Notes: generated from the sequence alone by a model not told the origin. A DNA stretch of 64,000 nt from Voacanga thouarsii (GCA_026120185.1 JANUWF010001819.1:682001-746000), one strand, 5' to 3'; shown: positions 1 through 12,507, counted from the first letter of the stretch. A program made the numbers and translations.

Positions 1-1963
1 AAAACCTGGAGATTGTTCTACATATACCTCATCTTCAATAAAACCATTCAAAAATGAAGTTTTAACATCCATTTGATATAAGTATGAAATTTTTGAAAGA
101 TACAAAGGCAAGGAGCATTCTTATAGACTCTAATCTAGCAACGGTCGCAAATGTCTCGTCATAATCAATGCCCTCTTCTTGATTGAATCCTTGGGCAACA
201 GGCCTAGCTTTTTTTCTAATCACCACTCCATGTTTATCAAGTTTATTTCTAAAAACCCACTTGGTACCAATAACCGAATGATCAAGTGGTCTAGGGACGA
301 GTTTCCAAACTTGATTTCTCTCAAATTGGTTAAGCTCTTCTTGTATAGCTATTATTCAAAAATCATCATACAAGGCCACATCAATATAGTTAGGTTCAAC
401 ACTAGAGAGTAAAGTAAAATTGCCCATAAAATACCATCTAGTTTTGACCCTACAACTAGGATCATCAATAATTTTCTCTTTTGAATGACTAGTTTTGTAC
501 TTTCAATCTCTTGGTAGTCCTTGATCAGTGAGCTCTTCAATTTCTTGCTTGCTTTGTTCAGCTTGTTACTCTTCCAATTATTTTTCTTTAGCATGAATAT
601 CTAGCGATGGTGCTTTGAGCTGTTCTTTACCTATTTCTTTTGAAATTCCTACATCATCATCATCATCATCTTTTCTTGATTATAAATGTTAAATTCATCG
701 AAAACAACATGTACGGATTCTTCCACACATAGAGTTCTCTTATCGTATACTCTATATGCCTTTCTATTGGAAAAGTATTCAAGGAATATAGCCTCATCGG
801 GTTTGTTATCAATTTTTTTTAAAGATTATCTTAGGTATTAAGAATAAAACATTTACAGCCAAATACTTTAAAATAGAAAATTGATGGTGTTTTGTCAAAC
901 ATAAGTTCAAATGGTGTTTTTCTTAGAAAGGGTCTCAAAACACGTTGTATTGACAGCTTCAGCCTAAAAGTATTTTGAAAGAGAGTTTTCACAAATCATG
1001 GATCTAGCCATTTCTTGCAAGGTTCTATTTTTCCTTTCAACAACACCGTTTTGTTGAGGGGTTTTAGCAGCTGAAAAGTTGTGAAAAACTCCATTTTCAT
1101 AAAAAAAAAAAAGGTGTAAACTCGTTGTTGAAAAATTCTCTACCATTATCACCCCTAATAAAAATCAATTTGCATCCAATAGAGTTTTGGACGAGCTTGA
1201 ATAGTTTGGAAAATTCAAAAATTACCTCATCTTTTTGTCCACGGAACAAAGTTCTAGTAAATCTTAAGAAATCATCTATTAGAACATAAGCATACCTCTT
1301 ACCACCAAGGCTAGTGGTCCTCATCAGCCTAAACAAATCCATATGTATTAATTCAAGAGGTTTTGATGAGAAAATCATTTTCTTAGGCTTAAAAGAGGTT
1401 TTGATCTATTTTTCAAATTAGCATGCATCACATATTTTGCTTTTATCAAACTTTATTTTGGGTAGTCCCCTAACAAGCTTTTTTGAAGACAATTTGTTTA
1501 GCAAATAAAATGATACATGGCCTAATCTTCTATGCCAAAAATAGCCATCATTATCATGCACAGAGAGACATCTAATATCATGAGTCATAAGATCATCAAG
1601 ATAAAATTCATATACATTCTCAACACGGTTAGCAACAAAAATAGTTTCATTATTTGAGCTGTCCATGATAAAGTAAGAATCTTTCTCAAAAATGACTTTG
1701 CAACCATTGTAACATAGTTGACTAATGCTAAGTAGGTTGTACTTCAGTTCATCAATCAATAATATTTGTTTGATAATGGTAGAAGATCATTTACCAATGT
1801 TAGCGGTGCCAAGTATCTTTCATTTCTTTTTGTCTCCAAAGATAACGAATCCATCATTTGTAGCTTGAACATCTTCTAATAGGGCTGCATTTTCGATCAT
1901 GTGTCTTGAGCATCCACTATCCAAGAACCACTTTGTGAAGCTCATTTTCTCCAGTGAATATAT
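1..1963 (-). pseudogene. copia pol fragment: protease/pre-integrase, integrase, RT N-terminus
   Basis: On the minus strand, 1759-1418 carries the GAG-pre-integrase region with HRRLGH and the CDAC zinc pair. 1378-964 carries the integrase core with the DDE residues visible in HMDLF, IRGDNGREF and QQNGVVERKNRT. 412-1 carries the RT fingers with GTKWVFRNKLD, VAQGFNQEEGIDYDETF and then, in another frame, the FLNG...DEVYVEQSPGF block. Frame changes occur at an A-run near 1110, around 960-600 and near 95, so no polyprotein can be made. The catalytic RT motif lies beyond the window. Family identity is clear from motif order; activity is excluded by the breaks. Confidence 0.88.
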
Positions 1964-3748
1964 CTATACATGAGATAGGAGAGTGATTTTTGGTACCCAT
2001 ATCTTCTTAAGCCTGTGGGGGTTAGTGATGATTCTTTTAATTCTCCAATCAGATTTCATTCCTAACTTAATGTTTTTCCTAACATGACACCTAGATGCAT
2101 TATGTCCATTTTTGCCACAATATATACAGTAAGTGTAATTTCTGTTTGAGGAGCTTGCTTTCACAAAATAAGACTTATATTTTCCTGTTTTGTGCATATT
2201 ACCGTAGCCAAGGCTATTTTTGTTTCCAGCCATCCTTTGAACTCCAAGAAGCTTATTTAGATTGCTTCAGCTATCAGTGAATTTTTCAATACAAGTAGTG
2301 AGATCATCAACTTTCATTTTCATATTATCAAACTCACAGATCATAATTTCAAGAGATGAAACTTTATCACGTAAACATTTATTCTCAATGGTAGAACAGT
2401 TCAAGCAGGTAGAAGTAATTTCTTTTTCAATATTTAAGCAGCATATGGAGTTGAGCAGAATTTTGTTCTCACTTACTAGAGTGTCATTCTCATTTGATAG
2501 GAAATCAATTTTCACTTTCATTTCCTTCTTTCTTCTTGACAGTCTTTTTAGTTCATGAAATATATTAATAAGAAGAGCATTTAGATCATCAATATTATCG
2601 CAAGCAGAATCATGCAATTCAGCTACAAGATTGGATAAGGAGAAGTTTACCTTATCCTCTATTACTATAAAGCATATGTTAGCAATTTCATTTTCAAAAT
2701 CTCCAGTTTCCTCAAATTTGGACTCATTTTGATCCTAAATTCCTATTAGTCATTTTCCCTTCTTTGTTTTCAGATACTTCTTTTTCTTCTTGAACATTTT
2801 GCCTTCTTTTTCTTTGGTTATTGGGCAGTCAGCAATGAAGTGTTCCGTACTCTTGCATTCATAACATTGAGGCTTAAAAGATGAGATCTATCCATTCTTT
2901 TTCAAGAATTTCTTTTCTTTTTTGAAGTTTTCGTTTTTGAACATTCTTCTGAATATCTTTGCGATCATGGCCAGCTATTCGGTATCAACTTTAGTTCTAT
3001 CATCACTACCAGATTGGCTACTATCAGCGTCTTCATCAATAGCTTTTAGTGTTATTCCTCTTTTGCATCTGTCATAGTCATCAGAGTCTTGAAACCTTTC
3101 GGGTTTCATTTCATGAGTTAGGAGAGAGCTAATTAGTCTTTAGTTGGTAAGGTTTTCAAATCTTTTGATTCCTCCACAGCTTGAGCTTTGGTTGCCAGCC
3201 TTTTAGCAAGGCATCCAGAATTTTTTTATTTTGTTCACCAAGGGAATAGCTTTCCCATAAGCTTTAAGTCTATTTGTAATGTTTGTGAATCTAGTAGACA
3301 TATCAGTTATGCTCTCATTTGGCTTCATAGTGAAAAATTCATAATCATGAATTAAAAGTCCCAACTTAGACTCCTTCACTTGATTTGTCCCCTCATGGGT
3401 GACTTCAAGAAATCTCCATATGTCATTTTCTGAATTTCAGTCCCTAACTCGGTTATATTCAATGGGATCAAGGGCACAACATAGAATATTTATAGTTTGA
3501 AAATTTAATGTCACTTTGGCATTGTCTTCAGCATCATATTCATCACTATGTTTTGGAACTATTCGACCTTCAACATTTCTAGAAGGAACATATAGTCCTC
3601 TTTCAATTAAGTTTCACATCTCAAAATTAATTGAGCAAACAAAGATCTTCATCCGATTTTTTCAGAAAGTATAATTACTTCCAGTGAACAAAAGGGGTTT
3701 ATTTGTTAAGGATCCTTCGATATAGGGAAGAGATGAGATATTTGCCAT
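1964..3748 (-). pseudogene. SIRE-type copia gag
   Basis: The likely start is the ATG at 3748, 48 bases after the primer-binding site, giving MANISSLPYIEG. A frameshift follows near 3665. The body (3600-3000) holds the copia gag core with KPNESITDMSTRFTNI. A first zinc knuckle, CYECKSTEHFIADCP (CX2CX4HX4C), lies near 2875-2820. A heptad-like Lys/Glu-rich segment (2617-2267) resembles a coiled coil. A second knuckle, CIYCGKNGHNASRC, lies near 2140-2090. Gag would form the virus-like particle and bind RNA. Multiple stops (3595, 3440, 2980, 2740) make it a pseudogene. Two knuckles separated by a coiled coil are typical of SIRE-like gag. Confidence 0.82.
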
Positions 3749-3795
3749 AAGGATCTTTTCTACAAAGCTGTTTAGCCGAAGAGGAGTAGACCAAC

Positions 3796-3807
3796 GCTCT
3801 GATACCA
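3796..3807 (-). promoter_or_regulatory. primer-binding site, initiator-Met tRNA type
   Basis: The minus strand reads TGGTATCAGAGC, the standard plant PBS complementary to the 3' end of initiator methionine tRNA. It lies two bases inside the LTR end at 3810. It fixes the element orientation and the LTR/internal junction. Confidence 0.93.
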
Positions 3808-3809
3808 AA

Positions 3810-5112
3810 TGAAAAATCTTAGAGGGGCTGAATATGGTTTTTGGAAAATTTAAAATACTTTTCAAAACTTCTATTTTTCGAAGCCTTCTTGTTATTTTTT
3901 GGATCGAGAAATTTGTTGAATATGTATAAAGGAGTTTTTTAGCAGTTATAGGGAACCAACAACTATCTGAATGAAGAGTTTGAATGAGATGAAATAAAAG
4001 ACGAGCAATTAATACAAGAATGAAAATGGGTTGGTGAGAATAAAAAAGATTTCTTTTGAATGATTGAGAACATTTAAGCAAGGGAGTTCTCTATCGGTCA
4101 AAATTAAATGCAAAGAGAATGAATACAAGATTTATAGTGGTTCAATCTACCAAAATATACATCCACTACCTTAAGCTCACACTTAAGAATTTTAAACAGA
4201 TTTTTACAAACTCAGCCAACTTAATAGTATTTATCTACACCAATTACATAAGAGGATCAACACATTTAGTTTTACCTAAACTTCTCAATCAACAACAAAT
4301 CAAGGCTCACCCCAAATGGGTTTTACATGAAAACCTTGATGTACAAGAGGAATTATGGAAATGAATTTGAAATAGCTCACACTATTGAGCAATTGTACAA
4401 ACAAATGAGCACCAACAACCTTTACCTTTGTGAAGCAATTTGATTTCACTTTGAAACACTATGAAAAGGGAGATTTTTGTATTCTAGAAAGTAAGAGTGT
4501 TTCTTACAAAGATAGGACAAAAATCTGCTTTAAAATTGAGTTTTGAAACCTTTTATAAGAGCAAAAAGTAGGGCTCCAACGGTTGGAAACGACTAGTTTC
4601 ACGCTGTCAGATTTTTCAGAGTTTTGGACTTAAGTATCGAAAGCGGGTGCATCCAAAAGGTGAGTCCAAAATGCCACTTTTCTAGACAGAAATATTTTGG
4701 TACTATTTATAGAGTTTTGGACGAAACTTTTGGATGCAGAGTCATCCAAACTACTCAATCTAAAATTTTGAGGGCTTAATACTTTGAAATCTTTTTGCTT
4801 GTGTGCTTTAAGGTAGAAATAAACTGAATCATAAGGTAAGGAAGACATAGGAATTTACACAAAATACCTTAACAAAATGATTTCTAGTCCAAAGTTCTTT
4901 CTCAAGGACTTCACGATCTTATGAACTCTTAGGTTAAGGTTGTTCTTGATCAATCACCACTTTGAATTCCATTTCCTCAAGAGCTCCTTAGCAATCTTAT
5001 ATGCATGCCTTGAAAGAAGTTGAGTCAAACATGTCCTATCACATGTAAGTAACATAAGTTAGTCCTCATTAATTATAAGTCAAAACACAAGAAAATGTCC
5101 TTAGGGCTAACA
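3810..5112 (-). repeat. 5' LTR of the SIRE-type copia element
   Basis: On the minus strand it begins TGTTAGCCCTAAGGAC at 5112 and ends with CA at 3810, directly beside the PBS. Length is about 1.30 kb. The partner LTR is outside the window, so identity cannot be estimated. Short open frames inside it (4119-4364, 4630-4848) have no recognisable content and are treated as LTR sequence. Confidence 0.85.
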
Positions 5113-5164
5113 CTTACAATTATAAATACTATTCCCACACTATAGGAGAAACTTAATTTTAGTG

Positions 5165-8080
5165 TTTTCAGAGTCAACTTTGACTTGTTATTATTCATCT
5201 GAACCTACTTCATGGATCTCCAATCACATAGGTTGGGTTTCCGTCATAATTGACTACTCAATTAGCTTTAGTCCCATTTCCCTCGTTAACTTCCTTCCCA
5301 AAGGTTTCGTCAGAGGATTGGCCAAATTCACTTACTACATCAATGGAAATTATTCCACCTCTCAGCAGCTGTTTTACGACATTATGTTTTATTCTTATAT
5401 GTTAATTTTTCACATTGTATGATTTCTTCTTGGCAATGTGGATTGCCGCTTAAGAATCATAGTGCATAGATACTAAGGGCATAGGTTTCATACCTAAAGG
5501 AATATCAGATAAGAAATTCCTTAACCAGTAAACCTCAATCCTAGCTAACTATAGAGCTATGAACTCTAACTCCATAAAATATCTTGCAAGAATTATTAGC
5601 AAAGATGAATTCCATGCAACTGCACCCCCACTGACGGTGAATATGAAGCCACTAGTGGATTTGACTCATTTGTGTTTGAGATCCAATTTGCATCACTATA
5701 CTCTCCTAGTACAATGGGATAACCTTCATATAAGATACTATAATTTATGATTCATCTTAAATACTTCATTAGTCTTACTAAAGCAGACCAATGCTCATAA
5801 TTTAGATTATAAGTGTATCTTCTCAATCTACAGATAACATATGCAATGTTTGGTCTCGTGAAATTCATTAGATTCATCAAACTTTCAATAATTTGAGTAT
5901 ATTTAGATTGTTCCACAGGATGACCACGATTCTTCTTCAATTGAGAGTTAGCGTCATAAGGAGTGCTAAATATGTCACATTATAATTATCAAATTTCTTA
6001 AGAAGTTTCTCAACATAATGTTCTTATGACAATATAATACCGTCGCCTCTCTTAATAACTCTAACATCCAGTATTGTTTTAGCTTCACCTATATCTTTAA
6101 TGTAAAAAATAGAAGCTAAAAACAATTTAATATTATTCACAACTTTCAAACTAGTACCAAACATAAGCATATCATCCACACATAAACTTATAATAACACA
6201 ATCATCATTTACAACCTTGGTATATACACATTTATCCACTCCAACAAATGAAAAGCCATTACTTAATAACATTTGGTTAAACTTCTCATGCCATTACTTA
6301 GGAGCATGTTTTAGGCTATAAAGAGATTTAAGTAATTTATAAACTTTTTTTCCTGTTCAGGTTCAATGCACTCTTTAGGTTGAGTTATATAAATCTCTTA
6401 TTCTAAATCACCATTTAAAAAAGCAGTTTTGACATCCATTTGATGTATAAATAGTTTATGAATTGAAACTAAAGCAAATAAAACTTGAATTAAAACAGTT
6501 CTAGTTACTAGAGCAAAAAGTATCAAAATAGTCAATATTTTCCTTTTGAATAAACCCTTTGGCTACCAAACAAGATTTTTATTTATGAATTGAGCCATTT
6601 CGGTTAAAATATTTTGTGAAAATCCATTTGCAACTAATTGGCCTTACCCCAGGTGGTAAATAAATTAAAATTCAAGTTTTATTTTGTAAAATAGAGTCTA
6701 ATTCAGTTTTAATTTCTTCTTTCTATAAACTTACATCAAATGAAGATATTGCTTAAGAAAATGTTAAAGGATCATTTTTTATCAAACAAGTGTAAAAATC
6801 ATTTCTAAAAGATAATTCTTTTCTTGGCCTTTTACTCCTTCTCAACTCTTTACTAGAGTCCTCAATGACTGTATTAGCAAATTCGTGAGAACTTTTATCA
6901 GAGAGTGGGAAAATGTGATAAAAGAATGTAGCATTCTTTATCTCAATAATTGTATTAAAATCAAGCGTGTCACTTTTCAAAATAAGAAAATGATAAGCAA
7001 CAGTATGTTTAACATATCCAATAAACATGCAATTAGATGTTTTAGAACCTATCTTCCTTTTCTTAGGTTCAGGTAGTATAATTTTAGCAAGACACTCCCG
7101 CACTTTTAAATATTTCAAATTAGGTACATAGCTTTTAAATAATTCATAAGGTGTCTTACTAGTTTTTTTATGTGGAATCCTATTTTGTAAGTGACATGTA
7201 GACAAAATAGTTTTACTCCACAAATTTTTAAGTGCAGAGGAACTAACCAACATAGGATTCATCATTTCTTTGAGTGTTCTATTTTTTTGCTCAACTATAC
7301 CATTAGATTCAGGTGAAGAAGACAGAGTTATCTCATGTATGATGCCCTCTTTTTCACAAAATTCATCTAAGCGAAAGTATTCTCTATCTCTAGCATATCT
7401 AATTCTCTTAATTTTCTTGTGTAGTTAGTTTTCTACTTCAATTTTATAAAATAGAAAAACAGTAAAGGCATCATCTTTATTCCTAAGTAAATATAACTTA
7501 GTAAATCTCGAAAAGTCATCAATAAAAATCACATAATATCTCTTACCTCCCTTAGTCATAGTTTGTTTTAAATCACCTAAGTCTGTATGAATTAGGTTTA
7601 ATAAATCTATTTCTCTATTAACAGTAAAACATGTCTTTTTAGTTATCTTAATCTCAACACATATTTGACATTTATCCATACAAGAAGAATCAATTCTAGA
7701 AATCAAACTAAGATATTGCATTTTCTTAAGATAAACAAAATTAACATGTCCTAATCTAGCATGCCATAAACTAATTAAATCAACAAGTAGAAGAAGAAGC
7801 ATTTTCATTTATCACATTGGTAATATTAAATACAAAGAGTCCCTGATTATAGTTTCTTTTTCCCATAAAAGTATTATTTTTAGTCATGACGATCTTGTCA
7901 GCTTAAAGGACAATTTTATCACTGCTTTTCCCAACAAAGCCATAGAAATAAGATTGGCTTTAATAGTTGGAATGCACAGTACATTATTAAGGGCTAAAAG
8001 TAAGGTTTAAAAGTACTTTGCCCTTTCCCAGAATTTTTCAATTCTTGAATCTCCAAGGTAGACTACCTCATCATTATCTC
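5165..8080 (-). pseudogene. copia pol remnant (PR, IN, RT, RNase H)
   Basis: The protease/pre-integrase part has LWHARLGHVN and CQICVEIK. The integrase core has HTDLGDL, YVIFIDDFSRFT and SNGIVEQKNRTL (catalytic Glu). The integrase tail runs to 6753 with FIGY and RRSKRPRKE. RT (6700-5752) shows CKWIF, LYSLKHAPK and the catalytic block LCVDDML, where the usual Tyr of YVDD is Cys. TRPNIAYVICRL closes RT. RNase H (5760-5165) contains the MPLVSMHYDS strand in decayed form. Pieces lie in different frames, so this is a fossil. Confidence 0.85.
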
Positions 8081-9130
8081 CTACAGGTTTGTAAGAGGAA
8101 AAGGCTTCTTGATGTGTTGAGTAGACCTAGAGTTTACCATCCATTCTTTAATATTGGACATAATGTTCACTTGAGAAATGACCACATCAATTACATCATC
8201 TACTTCGATTATAATGACTTTTAGTTTCGAAGGATTTCCATTTCTCATTCTTTTTTTACATTGTAATGCATGATATTCTGGTTTTCCACAAACAAAATAA
8301 GAGCCTTTCTTTTTCTTGAAGTTGGGGTTAGAAAATTTGGATCTGTAATCATAGGATTTATTATCGTACCTTTTGGAAGAATTACCTTGTACCATATTTT
8401 CCTTTAATGCCATCTCTTTTGCTTTAGCAGCATTAGCTTCCTTCTTGTTGGTGTCCTTAATCAGGATGTGAGTTTTGAGCTCATCTAGAGTGAGAGAGTT
8501 AAGCTTGTGTTTCAAACTGTTCTTGTAATTATTCCAGGATTCTGGTAATTTTTCAATTAATATATTTGCAATAAATTTTCTAGTAGTACTATCTCCTCAG
8601 CTTTGACCTCTTCTACCAGTTTTTTGTACTAATTAATTTGAGGTTTTATCTCCCTGTCATTAGTTATTTGCCACTAGTAGAATTTTCCAAATATAAACTT
8701 TTATTTGGTAGCATCTTTTGCAGTATATTGTTTGACAACAGAGTCCCAAAGTCTCTTACCTCTTTGTGGGGTGCAAAGACATAAAATAAATCGTTAGATA
8801 AAGTTTGTAAAATGGTATGTCTACAAACCTTATTTGCATACATCCATAGTTCTTGAACTTTGGAGTCAGAAGTTGGTGATGGCTTGGGCTCGGTTAATGC
8901 ATACGTAACTCTATGAAGGTCAAGTAAAGAGTATACTCATTTTTGTCAACTTCTGAAATTTTGTTCCACAAAAATTTCAATGTTGGAGATATTTGGAAAT
9001 GGCTTGGTGTACGTGACCGGAAATGAAACTCTGGTTGGTAGAATAACAAATGGTTGTGTTGTAGCGGTTGCAGAACTATCTCCGTTAAGAGGAACATTGG
9101 TAGCAATAGAAGTGTTAGATGAAGCTATAG
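8081..9130 (-). pseudogene. copia gag remnant with damaged zinc knuckle
   Basis: The C-terminal open piece (8515-8081) begins MKHKLNSLTLDELKTHI, typical of the end of copia UBN2-type gag. It carries a knuckle in which the first Cys is Tyr (YFVCGKPEYHALQC), consistent with TGT to TAT. The N-terminal two thirds (9130-8520) is recognisable but scattered over frames. The expected start near 9125 reads ATAGCTTC, so the initiation codon appears lost to a G-to-A change. Gag would package element RNA; this copy could not. Confidence 0.75.
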
Positions 9131-9140
9131 TCCTTTAGAA

Positions 9141-9620
9141 TGTTGGATAAATTTAAGAAAACTAAAGAATAATTAAGTAATAACAGAAAAGAATAATGGC
9201 TTGAGTCGTATGGACACTGTCCTAAAGAACTATTTTGGCAATCCCACTAAGATTAAACAAGCTCTTCCACAGGTAGTGGGATATAAGAACAAAAAAAGAT
9301 GAAATAACTCAGCCATCTTGAAAGAAAAGAGGAAGGCTTAAGCAAAAGAAACAGAGAATTTCTAGAGGGTGTAGAGAGTTATCTGTGTCTTTCGGTGTGT
9401 TCTGTTTGCATAGAAAAGCTACCTATTTATAGGCAACTATGCAATGTTCAACTCAAGAATCTTAAGAGAAAAATCAGGGGAATAATTAGAGGATATGCTA
9501 GTTTGTTGAGAGAAAACAGATAACCACTATTAGCAATAAATGGTTCACAAGGTCAAAGATAGCAATACTCAGTCAAAAGTTGTTGCTATCCCTATGTGAT
9601 CCGTTTGAAATATTCCAACA
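9141..9620 (-). repeat. 5' LTR of the second copia element
   Basis: A 480 bp segment has inverted ends TGTTGGA (9141) and TATTCCAACA (9611-9620), placed just upstream of gag. A TATA box, TATAAATA on the minus strand (9424-9431), lies within it, and transcript-start-like CA-rich sequence follows. The adjacent internal sequence (9140-9128) does not match the initiator-Met PBS, so either the PBS is decayed or another tRNA was used. Confidence 0.7.
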
Positions 9621-9940
9621 AGAAGATTTGAAATGTTTTTCAAGATAAATTGTAGTGTATGTTGGATATATCATGAATATACTTTTTCTGAGTTATTATT
9701 CTAGTAGTTTAATAATATTTTCCCCCCATTTAAAATAGTAATTTTCTTCTTGATTTTCTCCTTCTTCTCCTACATAAACTTGGTTACCCTTCTCCCCTTC
9801 CCTCTTCTTGCAGGTTTAAATGTTATTCCCCTTTTCTGACCCTCTTCTTTGCTACCGGAATCTCTTTGGCAAAAAAAAAAAAAAAAAAAGCCAATGCTAC
9901 ACGTAGACTTGAAAATCCACAAAACAATGGAACCAACCAA
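9621..9940. other. unassigned spacer
   Basis: Nothing recognisable was found. It contains a pyrimidine-rich stretch ending in TTGCAG (about 9765-9820) and a 19-base A run near 9871-9889. A minus-strand open frame (9770-9982) merely reads the A run as poly-Phe. Confidence 0.5.
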
Positions 9941-10572
9941 TGTAACATCAACAACAACAATAAAATTAAGCTTTAGTCCCATGAAACTTGGGGTCAGTTA
10001 TATGAATTAATACAAGACTACGTATAGTCATTTACAAGAATTTTCTCCCTCCACTTCTTTCTATGTACCGTCATTCTCTCATTCAAATCTAGTAGGGACA
10101 TATCTCTTCTAAACACTTTCATACAAATCGTCTTAATCCTGCCTTTATCTCTAACCAACCTATAATGCTTCCATCCCCCAATTCTCCTAATAGGGTCATC
10201 CCTTGATTTTCTTTGTATATGTTCAAACTAATGCAAATAATTTTCTCTTATCATATCTTCAATAGATGTCACTCCCACATTTTTTCGAATAGTCTCGTTC
10301 CTTACTTTATCCTTTCTAGTATGCCTGTGCATCTACCATAACATATGCATCTCAACTATTTTTATTTTGTAAATATGATACCCATTAGCTGTCCAACATT
10401 CTATATCATATAGTAAAGTAAATCTTAAAGATGTTTTATAGAACTTTCCCTTTAAACTCAAAGACATAATATGATCGCACAAAATAGCAATTGTACTCCT
10501 CCATTTCAATTAACTCGCCTTAACTTGGTGTGCCACATCTCCTTAAAGCTCTTTGTCTTTATAAATAATAAA
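9941..10572 (-). mobile_element. RTE-clade LINE, 3' portion (RT C-terminal region and tail)
   Basis: On the minus strand the translation shows HQVKAS, LKWRS, SLKGKFYKTSL, LLYDIECW, then TRKDKVRNETIRKNVGV. These are the characteristic blocks after the RT domain of plant RTE elements (GW-KWR, KLKGKFYRTA, LLYGTECW, TRKDRIRNE). It ends with the plant RTE terminal motif, here ACCCCAAGTTTCATGGGAC, and a (TTG)n tail complementary to CAACAACAACAA at 9949-9960. In-frame stops mark it as dead. The upstream continuation lies across the LTR at 14909-15052. Confidence 0.85.
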
Positions 10573-10825
10573 TGTGAAACCCCAGTCGGATCCAACCTTA
10601 GAGTAAGGGGGTTGGGATGCATATCATACTTTATTACATGTTTAAATATATTTATATATGATTTTATGTGCTTTGGATTTGGGTTTTATAGTCTAAAGGG
10701 CTTGATTATGGTTATTGAGTAAGAAGGGCAAAATGGTAATTGTTGCCTGAGGTAAAAATTGGGAGATAACTTGAGGATTAAATAGGAAAAATATTTTAGA
10801 GAGAAAATAAGAACAAAAGTTGTTG

Positions 10826-10879
10826 TGGTGTAGTGGTTAGAGCTTTGGAATTAATTCTTGAGGTCTTGGGTTCAAATTC
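10826..10879 (+). promoter_or_regulatory. tRNA-like pol III box A/box B module inside LTR A
   Basis: TGGTGTAGTGG (10826-10836) matches the box A consensus TRGYNNARNNG, and GGTTCAAATTC (10869-10879) matches box B GWTCRANNC, 43 bp apart, as in tRNA genes. The flanking acceptor-stem positions pair poorly, so it is not a functional tRNA gene. The same module occurs at the equivalent place in the other LTR copies, in whole or in part. Activity is an inference. Confidence 0.6.
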
Positions 10880-12507
10880 CATCATTGGAGCTTTAGCATA
10901 TTAAATTTTATTTTTGTTTGGGAAGGTTGTATTTTCGGTCTTAAGTGCTTTAGAAGTAGGGTAGAGGTGTTGCCTTAGGGGAGACATGATAGGAATACTC
11001 TAATCCTATTCTTGTGCCCTATACAAAAATTCCTAAGGGAATTCATTCACTCTTGATATTTAATTTCTCCTAATTCTTAATTCATTAGATTGGTCAACAT
11101 TGTTCTAGCCAATTCCATTCCAGAAATTTCAGTAAAGTGCTATGGCTTTGAAGGTTCAAAATGTCTAAGGGAAAGACATCTTATGGACCGAAAATGTGGA
11201 AGGGATGGGGAAGGTTCCAAGAGAATTAATTCCCTTAGTGAACCTTCTAAAACTTTACTCTAGTTAGGTTCATTTTCCTTCATGCCATGAACTAAAATTT
11301 TTACAACTTCTTGTGCCTTCAAAGTGTCGAAATTCTCAGCCATTATTCCCTCTCAAATGCTGTTAGAAAATGTCCCTTTTGAACAACTTGAAACCTGGAA
11401 TTTCTGGCCATTTTTGGACTGCACAAATGCTGTGCAAAACCAGAAAAATTTCTGGTTGAAATCGCAACTTTGGTGCTCTTCAACTAAGCTGTTTTCTTCC
11501 AGTTTCCTCCCAACTCCTTAGTCACTTTTTTCCTCCACGGAGAAGGCTGGAAACCAGCCATGAAAGGCCTTTGAAATCACCTTCAAACTCACTGCAATCT
11601 GGTTGGAAAATGGCAGCCGAAACTGCCCAGGAAAATTCCAGCAATAGCAAAAATTATGTGCAGGATTTCTGTCTAGCTTTGTTTCCTAATTCAGCCCTGA
11701 CCGAAACTCCATCCTCCTTCTGCACAAACCACTCTTAAACATCCCTGAACTGAACTCTATTGTCCTCCCCAAGCTCCTGCACGAAAATCAGACATGGCTG
11801 CCAGAAAATGTCTCCAATAAATCACTGCAATCATGCCTTGATTGGATACCAAAATTCCAGCAAACTTGATTTAGTAATTTTCCATAAAATGTCCCTCCAA
11901 CAACCAGATCTTCCCTTCACCATTACACTCCCTCTTTTCGGCCACCATTAACCTCCTTCAACCAGCTTTCGTCCAGTAGAAATCCTAGCCAGCAGTTGGC
12001 CATAACAGCTTCCAAAAAGCTTCCATTGAACAAGATATTCTTGTTATATTTTGTTTCCAAATTTGATTCCCAAAAATATTCTTTTAGAATTTCAACAACC
12101 AGCCTTTCCTTTTTCCTTTCAAACCAGAAAATCATCTACCTAAAACACTCTAGCAATTCAGTCACTCTCTCCCTTAGAATTTCGGCCAGTATTAACCAAA
12201 ATCCCTTCATTCTCTTCAACCTTCAAGCACACATAGAACACCAAGAACACCTACTCCTTTCTTTCGCCTAATACCTCTCCAAACCACTTCAAACTTCTTC
12301 TAAAAATTTCAGATTTCATCTACTCACTGCCATGAGTCCATCCATACCATTTTTAACATCAAACTCCAAAATCCAACTTGCTCTTTTGGATAAAAAATTA
12401 GAAATTTTGTGAAGGCTCAAGAACACCTTCAAGGTAGGTTTGTTCAAACAACTTTATCTTCACTAATCTTTGATCTCTAATGAATATATATATGAATAAG
12501 CTTGCTA

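Larger units (their letters stand above)
1..5112 (-). mobile_element. SIRE-type Ty1/copia retrotransposon, 5' part
   Basis: Read on the minus strand the order is LTR (5112-3810), primer-binding site, gag with two zinc knuckles and a coiled coil, protease/pre-integrase, integrase, then the start of reverse transcriptase, which runs off the window at base 1. Gag-PR-IN-RT order is diagnostic of Ty1/copia. The long gag with a Lys/Glu-rich coiled coil between two CCHC knuckles and the LTR of about 1.3 kb fit the SIRE lineage, which is an inference. Reading frames are broken many times, so the copy is dead. Palm/thumb RT, RNase H and the 3' LTR lie outside the window. The right end abuts the 3' end of another copia element, suggesting nested insertion. 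Confidence 0.88.
5113..9620 (-). mobile_element. degenerate Ty1/copia element (second copy), minus strand
   Basis: Reading right to left: LTR 9620-9141, gag 9130-8081, protease and pre-integrase 8080-7690, integrase 7690-6760, RT 6700-5760, RNase H 5760-5165. The far end stops at 5112, where the neighbouring SIRE-type LTR begins. This suggests that element inserted into the 3' untranslated part of this one. No 3' LTR is present in the window. The copy carries dozens of stops and frameshifts and is older than the copia at 38882. Confidence 0.85.

Noticed and set aside
9770..9982. Retrogene with poly(A) tail marked by the A run at 9871
   Set aside because: No parent-like coding sequence or target duplication could be seen; the frame is poly-Phe from the run.
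10826..10890. A functional tRNA gene
   Set aside because: Acceptor-stem pairing is poor and the module is part of a dispersed LTR; only the promoter-like boxes are convincing.
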